Source: Treponema_I sp045631425 (GTDB taxonomy: Bacteria > Spirochaetota > Spirochaetia > Treponematales > Treponemataceae). From it: 30,652 bases of DNA. The position numbers and the translations under genes were made by a program. The stretch covers positions 1-30,652 of the forward strand of contig JAZQUR010000059.1 in NCBI GenBank assembly GCA_045631425.1. Direction: 5' to 3'. The notes under the pieces are model-generated. The model was given only the letters and a program-made list of their open reading frames with translations, had not been told where the DNA came from and did not search any database. The stretch's first letter is position 1. Each line of letters opens with the position of its first letter. Positions 1 through 7,187 of the stretch are shown piece after piece.

Positions 1-52
1 ATTATTTTTTTTCGATTTTTTAGAATGTTCAAGTCTTTAGTGCTATAGAAAT

Positions 53-162
53 AATGTTTTAAGCCTTAACTTAAAATGTTTTAAGCTTTAACTTAAAATG
101 TTTTAAGGCTTAACTCAAAATGTTTTAAGCCTTAACTTAAAATGTTTTAAGACTTAACTTAG
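53..162. repeat. Five tandem copies of a 22-bp repeat
   Basis: Copies begin at 53, 75, 97, 119 and 141, with a decayed sixth from 163. Each has AATGTTTTAAG followed by a near-palindrome in which TTAAG and CTTAA flank one base; substitutions between copies fall mostly in that centre. The 22-bp period is close to two turns of the DNA helix, which would place protein sites on one face. No spacers separate the copies, so it is not a CRISPR array. It lies about 200 bp upstream of the truncated integron integrase. The rest of 1-359 holds no convincing gene. Confidence 0.9.
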
Positions 163-359
163 AATGATTATAATACATTAAGAGAATTTACAAATAAAAA
201 ATTCGATATTGAAAAAAATCCCTTCATATTATAGGAAAAATTGTCAAATGTTGTGGATTGAAGTTTGAACCTTAAATATTTAGGCCGCGATTTTCAACAC
301 ACCATTTTCAAATTCTATATTTTTAGCGACAATGTCTAATTTCTCAAAACCTTTCAAAT

Positions 360-557
360 TTGGAAGTTGGCATCAATAAAAATGCAAGTTGCCACACCTT
401 TCGTCATTCTTTTGCGACTCACTTGCTGGAAAACGGATACGATATAAGGACAATCCAGGAACTTCTTGGCCACAGCGATGTGAGTACAACAATGATTTAT
501 ACCCATGTTCTAAATCGCGGAGCCGGTGGCGTAATAAGTCCTCTGGATAAAATGTAA
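360..557 (+). pseudogene. intI: Integron integrase, C-terminal fragment
   Basis: About 65 codons matching the end of integron-type tyrosine recombinases. Visible are the box II motif HTFRHSFATHLLE (His and Arg of the active site), GYDIRTIQELLGHSDVSTT, and the Tyr nucleophile in MIYTHV, followed by a family-typical ending, SPLD. The N-terminal and central domains, including the first catalytic Arg and the IntI-specific insert, are absent. Reading back from 360 the similarity stops and a TAG occurs at 324-326, so this is a 5'-truncated relic and cannot be an active recombinase. It points in the same direction as the cassette genes downstream, the reverse layout known in Treponema denticola. A XerC/XerD origin is less likely because the C-terminal wording is IntI-like and an attC follows. 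Confidence 0.85.
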
Positions 558-583
558 AACTTACCAGTATCCGTGTAAAAATC

Positions 584-612
584 TGGATACATTCGTGAAA
601 GTGTTGTATACT
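584..612 (+). promoter_or_regulatory. Candidate cassette promoter (Pc)
   Basis: TGGATA (584-589; four of six matches to TTGACA) and TATACT (607-612) are separated by 17 bp. The promoter lies just after the integrase stop and points into the first cassette gene, as expected for an integron cassette promoter. It is predicted from sequence only. Confidence 0.5.
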
Positions 613-638
613 AAGGAATAAGTAAAATGATGCAAGAA

Positions 639-667
639 TTTACACTGACACTTTTTTGCAGTGTAAA
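639..667. other. Perfect 9-bp inverted repeat in attI region
   Basis: TTTACACTG (639-647) pairs with CAGTGTAAA (659-667) across an 11-base loop containing six Ts. It may be an integrase-binding or regulatory site, or a weak terminator for the integrase transcript. It lies downstream of the candidate Pc -10 box, so the cassette transcript would carry it. Confidence 0.6.
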
Positions 668-737
668 CTTCTTACAACTGATACGGAGAAATTATGTTAT
701 GACGACGCCCTCACTGGGGCGCGTTTGGAGTAAAAAA

Positions 738-1616
738 ATGAAAAGAAAAGTATTGGTATTTGTATTATGTTTCTTTGGAATAATTAATCTTTATGGAAAA
801 GATTATAAAACAGAAGCAACTGAATTATTACAAAATGGAAATTTTGAACAATGTATTACTCTTTTAGAAGAATGGGAAAAAGCAGATCCAAAAAATCTTG
901 AAATTAATATTTATTATTTCAATTATTACATGCAAAGAAATGCTCAGCATTTCTCAACCATGGGGAAAATGAAAGATGGTCGGTATGGAATGTACGACAG
1001 AGTTGAGTATAACTTAGATGATGTTAAAACAGCTGTATCATACTTTGATAAAATATTAAAGGAACAACCAAACAGATTAGATGTTAGATCAAGCAAATGT
1101 ACTGCATATATTTATTCAGAACAGTATGATTTGGCTTGCGATACTTTAATTGAAATTATTGAATATTCAAAGAAAAATAAAAATGCATGGACCTGGACAG
1201 AAAATAAATCTCCAAAAGAAAATGGTTTATTAAAAGAAGGCGAAGACCTTTTATTTTCTGTAATAAATGAATGTTTCACTGGCATATATTTTCCTTTTGA
1301 AAGTAATAAAGAATTTATAAAAAAGATAATAGAAAAAGAAACACAATTATATCCGGATAATACCTGGGGATTAAATCATGCTGCAAGATATTATCGCGAA
1401 ATTGGAAATCACAAAAAGAGTATAGAAATTCTCAAACATGCAGTTGAACTAGATCCTAATGATTATGTTTTAGTAGGAAATTTAGGATATGCATATGAAT
1501 TAGATGAAGATTATCTAAACGCAAAAAAATGGTATGAGTTTATGCTTACAATGGATAATCCAGATGCCGTTGAATATGGAAAACAAGGTTTGGAATATAT
1601 AAAAGGAAAATATTAA
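738..1616 (+). CDS. TPR-repeat exported protein (integron cassette 1)
   Basis: 292 residues from ATG 738. An upstream in-frame ATG at 627 would lie inside the attI region, so 738 is preferred; GGAG at 727-730 is a suitable ribosome site. The N-terminus is a signal peptide (MKRK, then a hydrophobic run to about residue 20). The C-terminal third has tetratricopeptide helices: IGNHKKSIEILKHAVELDP, then NLGYAYELDEDYLNAKKWYE. TPR proteins are protein-binding scaffolds; no enzyme motif is seen, so the partner is unknown. The gene fills the first cassette, ends two bases before the attC arm at 1618, and is probably driven by the promoter at 584-612. An export signal on a cassette protein suggests a periplasmic or surface role. 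Confidence 0.85.
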   Translation: MKRKVLVFVLCFFGIINLYGKDYKTEATELLQNGNFEQCITLLEEWEKADPKNLEINIYYFNYYMQRNAQHFSTMGKMKDGRYGMYDRVEYNLDDVKTAVSYFDKILKEQPNRLDVRSSKCTAYIYSEQYDLACDTLIEIIEYSKKNKNAWTWTENKSPKENGLLKEGEDLLFSVINECFTGIYFPFESNKEFIKKIIEKETQLYPDNTWGLNHAARYYREIGNHKKSIEILKHAVELDPNDYVLVGNLGYAYELDEDYLNAKKWYEFMLTMDNPDAVEYGKQGLEYIKGKY

Positions 1617-1681
1617 CACATAACAAAGGTTCGTAGCCGACAGCGGGTCGAGCCCGCTGCGGTACAACCAGTTGTTATGTG
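1617..1681 (+). other. Integron attC recombination site
   Basis: The outer arms CACATAACAA and TTGTTATGTG are perfect inverted repeats. Inside them GGTT, GTA, CCG and CAGCGGG on the left pair with CCCGCTG, CGG, TAC and AACC on the right, closing a 5-base loop. The left arm carries extra unpaired bases (C, G, A) between paired blocks, matching the extrahelical bases that orient attC strand recognition. The core GTTATGT (1674-1680) departs by one base from GTTRRRY but matches the first junction at 696. The site starts immediately after the stop of cassette gene 1, as cassette sites do, and closes cassette 1. Confidence 0.88.
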
Positions 1682-1720
1682 GACGCCCGCTACTTGAGGC
1701 GATAAATATGAGGAATAAAA

Positions 1721-2257
1721 ATGGAATTAAAGTTAAAAAATACAATCCAAGATACAATTGATTCTGCAATTATTGTAAGAAGGTTAAGTGGTATTGAAAA
1801 GAAAACAACTCTACAAAGAAGAATCATTTATGTAATTTACTTGATAATTAGCAGCGGTTTATTATTCATGGCAATAAAATCGAAACTTCTTGGCACTTCA
1901 ATTTTTACATGCCTATTATTTTTAATATCATGTGCAAATATTATTTTTCCAAAAAAAATAAATAATCGTTTATATAAAAAAAATGTTCTAAAGAATTATA
2001 AAATAATTAGTAAAAATTACAATCATGACTTTCTGGAACCGACAGATTTCAATTTAAAAATCGAAAATGGGTTTGTAGAAACAGAAACATTGGGCAGCAT
2101 AACAAGATATGCTTTGAAAGATTATATAAGATATTTTTGCGAGGATAGATTTTGTATATTTGAATTTAAAAATGGTAAATACATTTTTATAAATACTAAT
2201 GATATATCAAAAGAACAACTAGAAGAAGTCTGCAAGGAGTTTGAAAAAAAATGCTGA
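1721..2257 (+). CDS. YcxB-like membrane protein (cassette 2)
   Basis: 178 residues with AGGAA 6 bases before the ATG. Two hydrophobic helices at about residues 35-51 and 58-76 form a hairpin. They are followed by a soluble domain of YcxB type (roughly 95-170), with the pattern of an amphipathic beta segment, SITRYALKDYIRYF, then FCIFEFKNGKYIFINTNDI. YcxB-like proteins are small membrane proteins of unknown function. The gene begins 40 bp after the attC crossover, so it is the next cassette. No attC was found after its stop, so the cassette has either lost its site or also includes the lipoprotein at 2314. Confidence 0.7.
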   Translation: MELKLKNTIQDTIDSAIIVRRLSGIEKKTTLQRRIIYVIYLIISSGLLFMAIKSKLLGTSIFTCLLFLISCANIIFPKKINNRLYKKNVLKNYKIISKNYNHDFLEPTDFNLKIENGFVETETLGSITRYALKDYIRYFCEDRFCIFEFKNGKYIFINTNDISKEQLEEVCKEFEKKC

Positions 2258-2313
2258 ATTTAATTATAAGATTCGCCATGATGCATATACATACAAATTA
2301 AAGTGAGGAAAAT

Positions 2314-2661
2314 ATGAAAAAAGTATTTGTAATTTTTTTAATTATTTTGTTTTGTTTGTTAATAGTGGCATGTCCTTTTTCTGGTACACCGACTATTATT
2401 TCAGCCGAATTTGTAGAAGATGATATTCTTGAAGTTAAATATCCGATTCTAAATCCATCTATTGAAATAAATAAATGTTTAATAACTCCAGATGATGGAT
2501 ATAGAATTATTTGGACTGAATATACTCCTGGCAAGCTAAAATCAAAATTTAATAAACCTATTCCAAATGGAGTTCTTATCAAATTAGAAGTCTGTGATTA
2601 TGATAAAGAGCGATTTTGTAGCTATTCCTTTGTAAAAGGCGAAGAAAAAGAAGAATTTTAA
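2314..2661 (+). CDS. Small lipoprotein, unknown function
   Basis: 115 residues. The N-terminus MKK plus a hydrophobic run ends in the lipobox LIVAC with Cys20, so a lipid-anchored exported protein is expected. The mature part is about 95 residues, rich in beta-type alternation, with no family I recognise. GTGAGG precedes the ATG. It follows the YcxB-like gene by 56 bp in the same direction and is closed by the terminator at 2682. It may belong to cassette 2 or to the chromosome beyond the integron; base composition does not decide. Confidence 0.75.
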   Translation: MKKVFVIFLIILFCLLIVACPFSGTPTIISAEFVEDDILEVKYPILNPSIEINKCLITPDDGYRIIWTEYTPGKLKSKFNKPIPNGVLIKLEVCDYDKERFCSYSFVKGEEKEEF

Positions 2662-2681
2662 AATCACGTTTAAAATGCAAC

Positions 2682-2717
2682 AGGTCAGGATTTCGTTTAA
2701 AAAACCTGACCTATTTT
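2682..2717. terminator. Bidirectional terminator
   Basis: AGGTCAGG (2682-2689) pairs with CCTGACCT (2705-2712), with a 15-base loop, followed by ATTTT. On the other strand an A-rich loop supplies T's for the convergent GH3 gene. It sits in the 67-bp gap between two converging stops. Confidence 0.75.
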
Positions 2718-2728
2718 GCTAAAATGTT

Positions 2729-5512
2729 TTAACAGTTATCATCCCGTAGCCCAATGGCATGCTCCATATCCACGTCTTCGATTTTTGTAAGTTTTAGCTT
2801 TCCGAGAGTTAGACCGTTGTCTGGGAAGAAAAGCCTAATTGTGGTGTATCGACTGAAAAAGTTTACAGTTTGTTCTTGTGCAAGATATTCGCCTTTTGTT
2901 CCGTTCCAAGTAAAACCTGTTACAGCCATCCCGTTGATTGATAATCCCATTGGGATTTGAGCCAACAAGTTATCACCAGTTTTTCCTTCAATGGAAAAAA
3001 GATAATCTCCAGTTTGTGCTGCTTTAACCCCAAATGTATAAGCTGTTCCTTTTTTTGTGGATACATGGCTAAAATCAAAAGTGCCAGAATGATTATTGCT
3101 TTCATCTAAGACTAGATATTCAACAACATCTGGAACCGCATTTTTGCCATCCACTACACGATTTACAATTTCCACAGTGTCCGCAGTTTTTTCTAAGCGT
3201 TTTTTAGCATTAGTTTTGCTCAAAAATTCTATAATATTTCCTGCATTTCGGATTAACTCTGATTTAAGAAGTTTTCCAGCATTGAAATCTTCTGCTGTGT
3301 TTTCTCCATCTACTGGAATAGCGCCTTCTGGACAAGTCATGTACAAATCATTTTGGGCGCGAGCCATTTGGGCAAAGTTTGTAACACGAGGTTCTTCTCC
3401 CTCTGAGTTGATTTTTGCCCACCAGTCTGTCATGACTATACCTGAATATCCCCATTCTTCACGCAAAATCAAAGTGTTTAAGTCAAAATTTCCTGCTGTC
3501 CACATGCCGTTTACGCCACCGTAAGTTGTCATTATAGCATTGGCGCCATTTTTTAAAGCAATTTCATATCCTTTTAGATAAATTTCCCGTAATGCCCGTT
3601 GGCTCACAGTACAGTCGATTGTGTTTCGTCCAAATTCTTGGTTATTACAACAAAAGTGTTTTAGACATCCTGTATTTCCTGATTTTTGGATTCCGCTGAT
3701 ATTTGCAGATGCCATGATTCCTGTTAAATATGGATCTTCTGAAAAATATTCAAAATTTCGTCCGTTTAGTGGGTGACGATGAATATTCATACCTGGACCA
3801 AGCAAAACATCAACTTTGTTAAAAGACATTTCGTAGCCTAGGAAAGTGTACAATTCTGTAATCAATTTTGGATTGAAACTACAAGCTTGGAGAGTTCCGT
3901 TTGGAAGGTTAAAGGCTTCTGCACCAGAATCAAGTCGCATTCCAGAAGGACCATCAGAACAACATCCGCATGGGATTCCAAGACTTTCCATGTGCGAATT
4001 TACTCCACCAAAAGCAGCTGCAGTTCCCGGAGTTACCTTAGGGCTGTTCATTCCTTCTCCGCGAATGATAGCAAACAAATCATCATCAGTTAACTGAGCC
4101 AAGATAGCTTTGGTTTCGGAAGAAAATTTTGTTTCGTAGTGTTTTTCTGCTGTATCTAAAAATTGTCTTCGGTGAGCATTATTTCCAAAATTTGGGTTAC
4201 AAACTCCAATACCTTTTACATCTTCAAGGGTGAGTTTTCCCTTTGAAACGTGATAGCGCTGGAAATCTTTTTGCGGAGGCAAAGCGTTAAAATGCTCGTT
4301 TATGATGATAAGGTCTTCTATCTCAAAGGAGAAAACTTTTTCTGCATCTCTTACAGAATTTCCAACAAAAACTTCATAAGTTCCTTCTTCCAAAACGGAA
4401 GTGTTTGCCTTTCCTGTAAGTCCTAAATCATCGTATGAAGAAAAATCTCTTATATCAATTTCGAGGGATAAAAGTTGGCTTTGGTTTTCTTGTAAAATAT
4501 CAGTTTTTTGGAAGCCACAAAGGGTTTTCGCTGGTTTTCCAAGTTTTCCTTCTGGCAAACCAAGATAGATTTGTGCAACTTCTTTTCCTGGGATTTTTCC
4601 AATATTTTTTACTTCGATTTCTAGGTTGATTTTTGGATAATCAAAAGTTCCAGACTTTGTTTTGATTTCAAAATCTGAGTAAGAAAGTCCGTATCCAAAA
4701 GGATATAAAACTTTGTCTTTTGCTAAAGTTTCAAAATATCGATAACCAATATAAATATCTTCTTCATAAGTTTCTGCATTTGGGTTTCCAAAATTTTTGT
4801 ATGCTGGATAATCTTCTATTGATTTTGCCACTGTGTCAGAAAGTTTTCCAGAAGGATTTGCTTTTCCTGTTAGAAGATTTGCTGTTCCTTCGCCTCCAGT
4901 GATTCCCCCTTGCCAACAGATTAAAGCTGCATCCAAATTAAACTCACTGATAAATCCAAAATCAATGATGTTTCCAATATTTAGCACAACACAAACTTTT
5001 TCAAATGTTTGGCGAAGATTTTTTAGAAGATTTTTTTCTGTTTCAGTTAAAAACCAAGAGCCTTCAAAAGTGCCGTTATCCTTGTCTTCGCCAGCAGTTC
5101 TCCCAATGATTAGGAGGGCTACATCATTTTTTTCAGCGTAATATTTAGCCTCTTCATAAGATATTGGCATTTCCACTTGGCTCCAAGGTTCAGCTCCCCA
5201 GCCAACACCTTGCTCAAATGGATTTGTTTCTTCCCATTTTTCGTATAGCTTTTCAAGCTCATCATCAATTTTAATATGTTTTGTAGATTTAAGACCTTCT
5301 ACAATATCAATAACTTTGGAAACATTTACCATTCCACCAGAGCCAGTTCCACTTTTGTAGTAGTGTTTTTGAATCCGCCCGAAAATTGCAACTTTTTCGC
5401 CTTTTTTGAAAGGAAGACAATTATTCTTGTTTTCAAGTAATACACAGCCTTCTTCTACAACTTCTGTTGCTTTTCTTTTGTACTCATTCCAATCTAAAGT
5501 TATTGATGCCAT
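2729..5512 (-). CDS. Glycoside hydrolase family 3 protein, permuted domains
   Basis: 927 residues from the ATG at 5512, which has GGAG 6 bases upstream; an earlier in-frame ATG at 5557 lacks this. The domain order is reversed relative to classic GH3. The alpha/beta sandwich comes first (EGCVLLENKNNCLPF, about residue 20 on), then a fibronectin III-like domain, then the TIM barrel with GRNFEYFSEDPYLTG, the Lys-His motif CLKHFCCNNQEFGRN, and the nucleophile Asp696 in VMTDWW. This order is known for some rumen bacterial beta-glucosidases. It probably cleaves beta-linked glucose or xylose oligosaccharides. No signal peptide is seen, so it should act in the cytoplasm on imported sugars. It stands alone, divergent from the AlaX-like gene. 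Confidence 0.92.
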   Translation of the reverse strand: MASITLDWNEYKRKATEVVEEGCVLLENKNNCLPFKKGEKVAIFGRIQKHYYKSGTGSGGMVNVSKVIDIVEGLKSTKHIKIDDELEKLYEKWEETNPFEQGVGWGAEPWSQVEMPISYEEAKYYAEKNDVALLIIGRTAGEDKDNGTFEGSWFLTETEKNLLKNLRQTFEKVCVVLNIGNIIDFGFISEFNLDAALICWQGGITGGEGTANLLTGKANPSGKLSDTVAKSIEDYPAYKNFGNPNAETYEEDIYIGYRYFETLAKDKVLYPFGYGLSYSDFEIKTKSGTFDYPKINLEIEVKNIGKIPGKEVAQIYLGLPEGKLGKPAKTLCGFQKTDILQENQSQLLSLEIDIRDFSSYDDLGLTGKANTSVLEEGTYEVFVGNSVRDAEKVFSFEIEDLIIINEHFNALPPQKDFQRYHVSKGKLTLEDVKGIGVCNPNFGNNAHRRQFLDTAEKHYETKFSSETKAILAQLTDDDLFAIIRGEGMNSPKVTPGTAAAFGGVNSHMESLGIPCGCCSDGPSGMRLDSGAEAFNLPNGTLQACSFNPKLITELYTFLGYEMSFNKVDVLLGPGMNIHRHPLNGRNFEYFSEDPYLTGIMASANISGIQKSGNTGCLKHFCCNNQEFGRNTIDCTVSQRALREIYLKGYEIALKNGANAIMTTYGGVNGMWTAGNFDLNTLILREEWGYSGIVMTDWWAKINSEGEEPRVTNFAQMARAQNDLYMTCPEGAIPVDGENTAEDFNAGKLLKSELIRNAGNIIEFLSKTNAKKRLEKTADTVEIVNRVVDGKNAVPDVVEYLVLDESNNHSGTFDFSHVSTKKGTAYTFGVKAAQTGDYLFSIEGKTGDNLLAQIPMGLSINGMAVTGFTWNGTKGEYLAQEQTVNFFSRYTTIRLFFPDNGLTLGKLKLTKIEDVDMEHAIGLRDDNC

Positions 5513-5619
5513 AATTACTCCAATCTCCAATAAAAGTTGATATTTAATTGATAGCACGTAAAAACAAATTACATAAAGGAATATTTTTGTAAAAAGTGTC
5601 TTTTTTTATGGAATTGATG

Positions 5620-5625
5620 TATAAT
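5620..5625 (+). promoter_or_regulatory. -10 box for the AlaX-like gene
   Basis: TATAAT 31 bp before the ATG at 5657; no good -35 is visible 17 bp upstream (TGTCTT). GAGG at 5646-5649 is the ribosome site. The 144-bp divergent gap must also hold the GH3 promoter, which I could not assign. Confidence 0.45.
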
Positions 5626-5656
5626 TAATAGAAAGAATTTTTATTGAGGAAAAAAA

Positions 5657-6142
5657 ATGGAAAACATTATAAAAACTGATACAAACATTACAAACGCGCC
5701 AAAAAAAGATTATTGTGCTCCAATGCACACAACAGAACATATCCTAAATCAAACTATGATTCGGCTTTTTGATTGTGGTCGCTGTTTTTCTGCCCACGTG
5801 GAAGCAAAAAAATCCAAGTGCGATTATCATTTTTCTAGAGCTTTGACACCAGAAGACATTTCTAACATTGAAGAAAAGGTCAACGAAGTGATATTAAGCA
5901 ATCTTGAAGTAAAAGCTGAATATTTTTCAAAAGAAGAAGCCGGAAAAATCGCCGATTTATCAAAATTGCCAGAAAACTCAAGTGAAACTTTGCGCTTAGT
6001 TTTTGTTGGAGATTACGATATTTGTCCATGTATCGGCGCCCACGTGGCAAATACAAGTGAAATCGACACTTTCAAGATAATTAGCGCAGATTTTGCAGAT
6101 GGTAAACTTCGCCTAAGATGGAAAGTTCTTCCTCGGGTGTAA
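5657..6142 (+). CDS. AlaX-like alanyl-tRNA editing protein
   Basis: 161 residues matching the editing (second additional) domain of alanyl- and threonyl-tRNA synthetases. The zinc ligands are present: His24-x3-His28 in HTTEHIL and Cys125-x3-His129 in CPCIGAHV, followed by NTSEIDTFKI, the usual strand after the ligand. Such free-standing domains hydrolyse wrongly charged Ser- or Gly-tRNA(Ala). The protein is shorter than classic AlaX (about 210-240) and lacks the leading glycine-rich part. Substrate specificity cannot be read from the sequence. The next gene starts 4 bp after the stop, so the two are probably cotranscribed. Confidence 0.8.
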   Translation: MENIIKTDTNITNAPKKDYCAPMHTTEHILNQTMIRLFDCGRCFSAHVEAKKSKCDYHFSRALTPEDISNIEEKVNEVILSNLEVKAEYFSKEEAGKIADLSKLPENSSETLRLVFVGDYDICPCIGAHVANTSEIDTFKIISADFADGKLRLRWKVLPRV

Positions 6143-6146
6143 TCAT

Positions 6147-7172
6147 ATGAAAAAAAACTTTATTACTCTTTGCCTTTTGATATTAACCGCTTGTGTCTTT
6201 TGTGAAGAAGATATAAAAGTCACAACAAAGCCAACTCTTACAAAACTCGGCACATTTCCTTGTGGTCAGCAGCCAAAACAGGTTTTATTTAGTCCTGACT
6301 CCAAGTTTATAGCACTTCCACTTTTAGACGATAAAGGCTTTGATTTGTTTAGCGTTTCCGAAAAAAAAGTGATAAAACGGATTACGCCACCAAATGCCGA
6401 ACAACTTGGATTTGCAGAAGGTCTTTTTATCAATGAAAAAAACGTATTTTTGGTTTCTCAAATGACAACGGGAAATCTTTACGAATATTCCTATCCTGCC
6501 TTTCAGCTAAAACGCACTATAAAAACCGGCGGAAATTGGTCAAAGTTTATTGCTTACAATCCCGAAAAGGACATTTTGGCTGTATCCAACTGGTTAAGCA
6601 ACACCGTTTCCATAATTGATTATAAAACTGGAAAATTACTAAAAACCTTAAAGACAGCTGCCGCTCCTCGTGGTTTGCTTTTCACAGAAAAAGGCGAAAA
6701 TATCATCGTTTTGTGTTTTGATGGTGGAAAAATCCAAAAGTTTGCAGTTGAAACAGGAACAAAACTTGCAGAAAAATCCGTGGAAAAATCTGCCATGCGT
6801 CACATTGTACCATCAATTTCAGAAAATAGAGCCTACGTAAGCGATATGTACTATGCCCAAATCTACGAAATTGACACAAACACTTTAGAAATAATCAGAA
6901 AAGTGAAAGTTCACAACAATCCAAACACAATTGCTTTAGCAAATGGAAGATGGCTTTTCGTTTCTTGTCGTGGAAAAAACAATCCTGTGGACTACACACT
7001 GCCAAGCCCAGAAAACGGAAAAATCTACATAATCGACACCACCACAATGACAGTGGTAAATAACTTTGAAGGTGGAAATCAGCCAACTGGACTTGATATT
7101 AGCCTTGATGGAAAAATATTGTGTTTTTCAAACTTCCAAGACGGAAATATTGAACTTTATTCTATTGAATAG
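6147..7172 (+). CDS. Beta-propeller (YVTN-type) lipoprotein
   Basis: 341 residues. MKKNF plus a hydrophobic run ends at LTAC (Cys16), a plausible lipobox, so it is probably anchored in the envelope. The body is a run of about seven propeller blades with the YVTN/lactonase rhythm: VLFSPDSKFIALPL, DILAVSNWLSNTVSIIDYKT, GRWLFVSCRGKNN, GKIYIIDTTTMTVVNNF, GLDISLDGKILCFSN. Such propellers bind ligands or partner proteins; no catalytic signature stands out. There is no clear Shine-Dalgarno and only 4 bp separate it from the AlaX-like gene, consistent with translational coupling. The functional link between the two is not obvious. Confidence 0.8.
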   Translation: MKKNFITLCLLILTACVFCEEDIKVTTKPTLTKLGTFPCGQQPKQVLFSPDSKFIALPLLDDKGFDLFSVSEKKVIKRITPPNAEQLGFAEGLFINEKNVFLVSQMTTGNLYEYSYPAFQLKRTIKTGGNWSKFIAYNPEKDILAVSNWLSNTVSIIDYKTGKLLKTLKTAAAPRGLLFTEKGENIIVLCFDGGKIQKFAVETGTKLAEKSVEKSAMRHIVPSISENRAYVSDMYYAQIYEIDTNTLEIIRKVKVHNNPNTIALANGRWLFVSCRGKNNPVDYTLPSPENGKIYIIDTTTMTVVNNFEGGNQPTGLDISLDGKILCFSNFQDGNIELYSIE

Positions 7173-7187
7173 TTTTTGCTAAAAACT
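7171..7187. terminator. AT-rich hairpin spanning two convergent stops
   Basis: AGTTTTT, loop GCT, AAAAACT: a 7-bp stem that includes bases of both stop codons (TAG at 7170-7172 on + and TAG at 7181-7179 on -). With only 6 bp between the converging genes it is the only structure that could end either transcript. The stem is weak. Confidence 0.4.

Larger units (their letters stand above)
558..702 (+). other. Candidate attI region and first cassette junction
   Basis: The stretch between the integrase stop and the first cassette gene. It ends in GTTATGA (696-702), which matches the start of the core site GTTATGT in the attC at 1674-1680. Both are followed by GACGCCC, so the crossover point would be between G696 and T697 and cassette 1 would run from 697 to 1674. 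A hairpin (639-667) lies inside. An attI cannot be proved from sequence because attI sites share little beyond the core; position and core agreement are the evidence. Confidence 0.6.

Noticed and set aside
53..162. CRISPR array
   Set aside because: The 22-bp units are head to tail with no spacers, and there are no cas genes.
280..372. Minus-strand open stretch ending at TAA 282-280, faintly like the end of an Hsp20-type or similar protein (EFENGVLKI)
   Set aside because: About 30 codons, no start or ribosome site, and too short to assign. It overlaps the edge of the integrase fragment near 360, so it may mark the junction, but it is not supported as a gene.
627..737. N-terminal extension of the TPR protein from ATG 627
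   Set aside because: It would lie across the attI hairpin and cassette junction and put 37 residues before a clear signal peptide; ATG 738 has the ribosome site.
1515..1769. 84-codon reading frame on the minus strand
   Set aside because: It covers the end of the TPR gene and the attC stem, with no ribosome site or recognisable protein.
3096..5141. Several plus-strand frames inside the GH3 gene
   Set aside because: They are antisense shadows of a strongly supported gene and encode no recognisable protein.
2729..5512. Permuted GH3 domain order as a new architecture
   Set aside because: This order is already known for some rumen beta-glucosidases.
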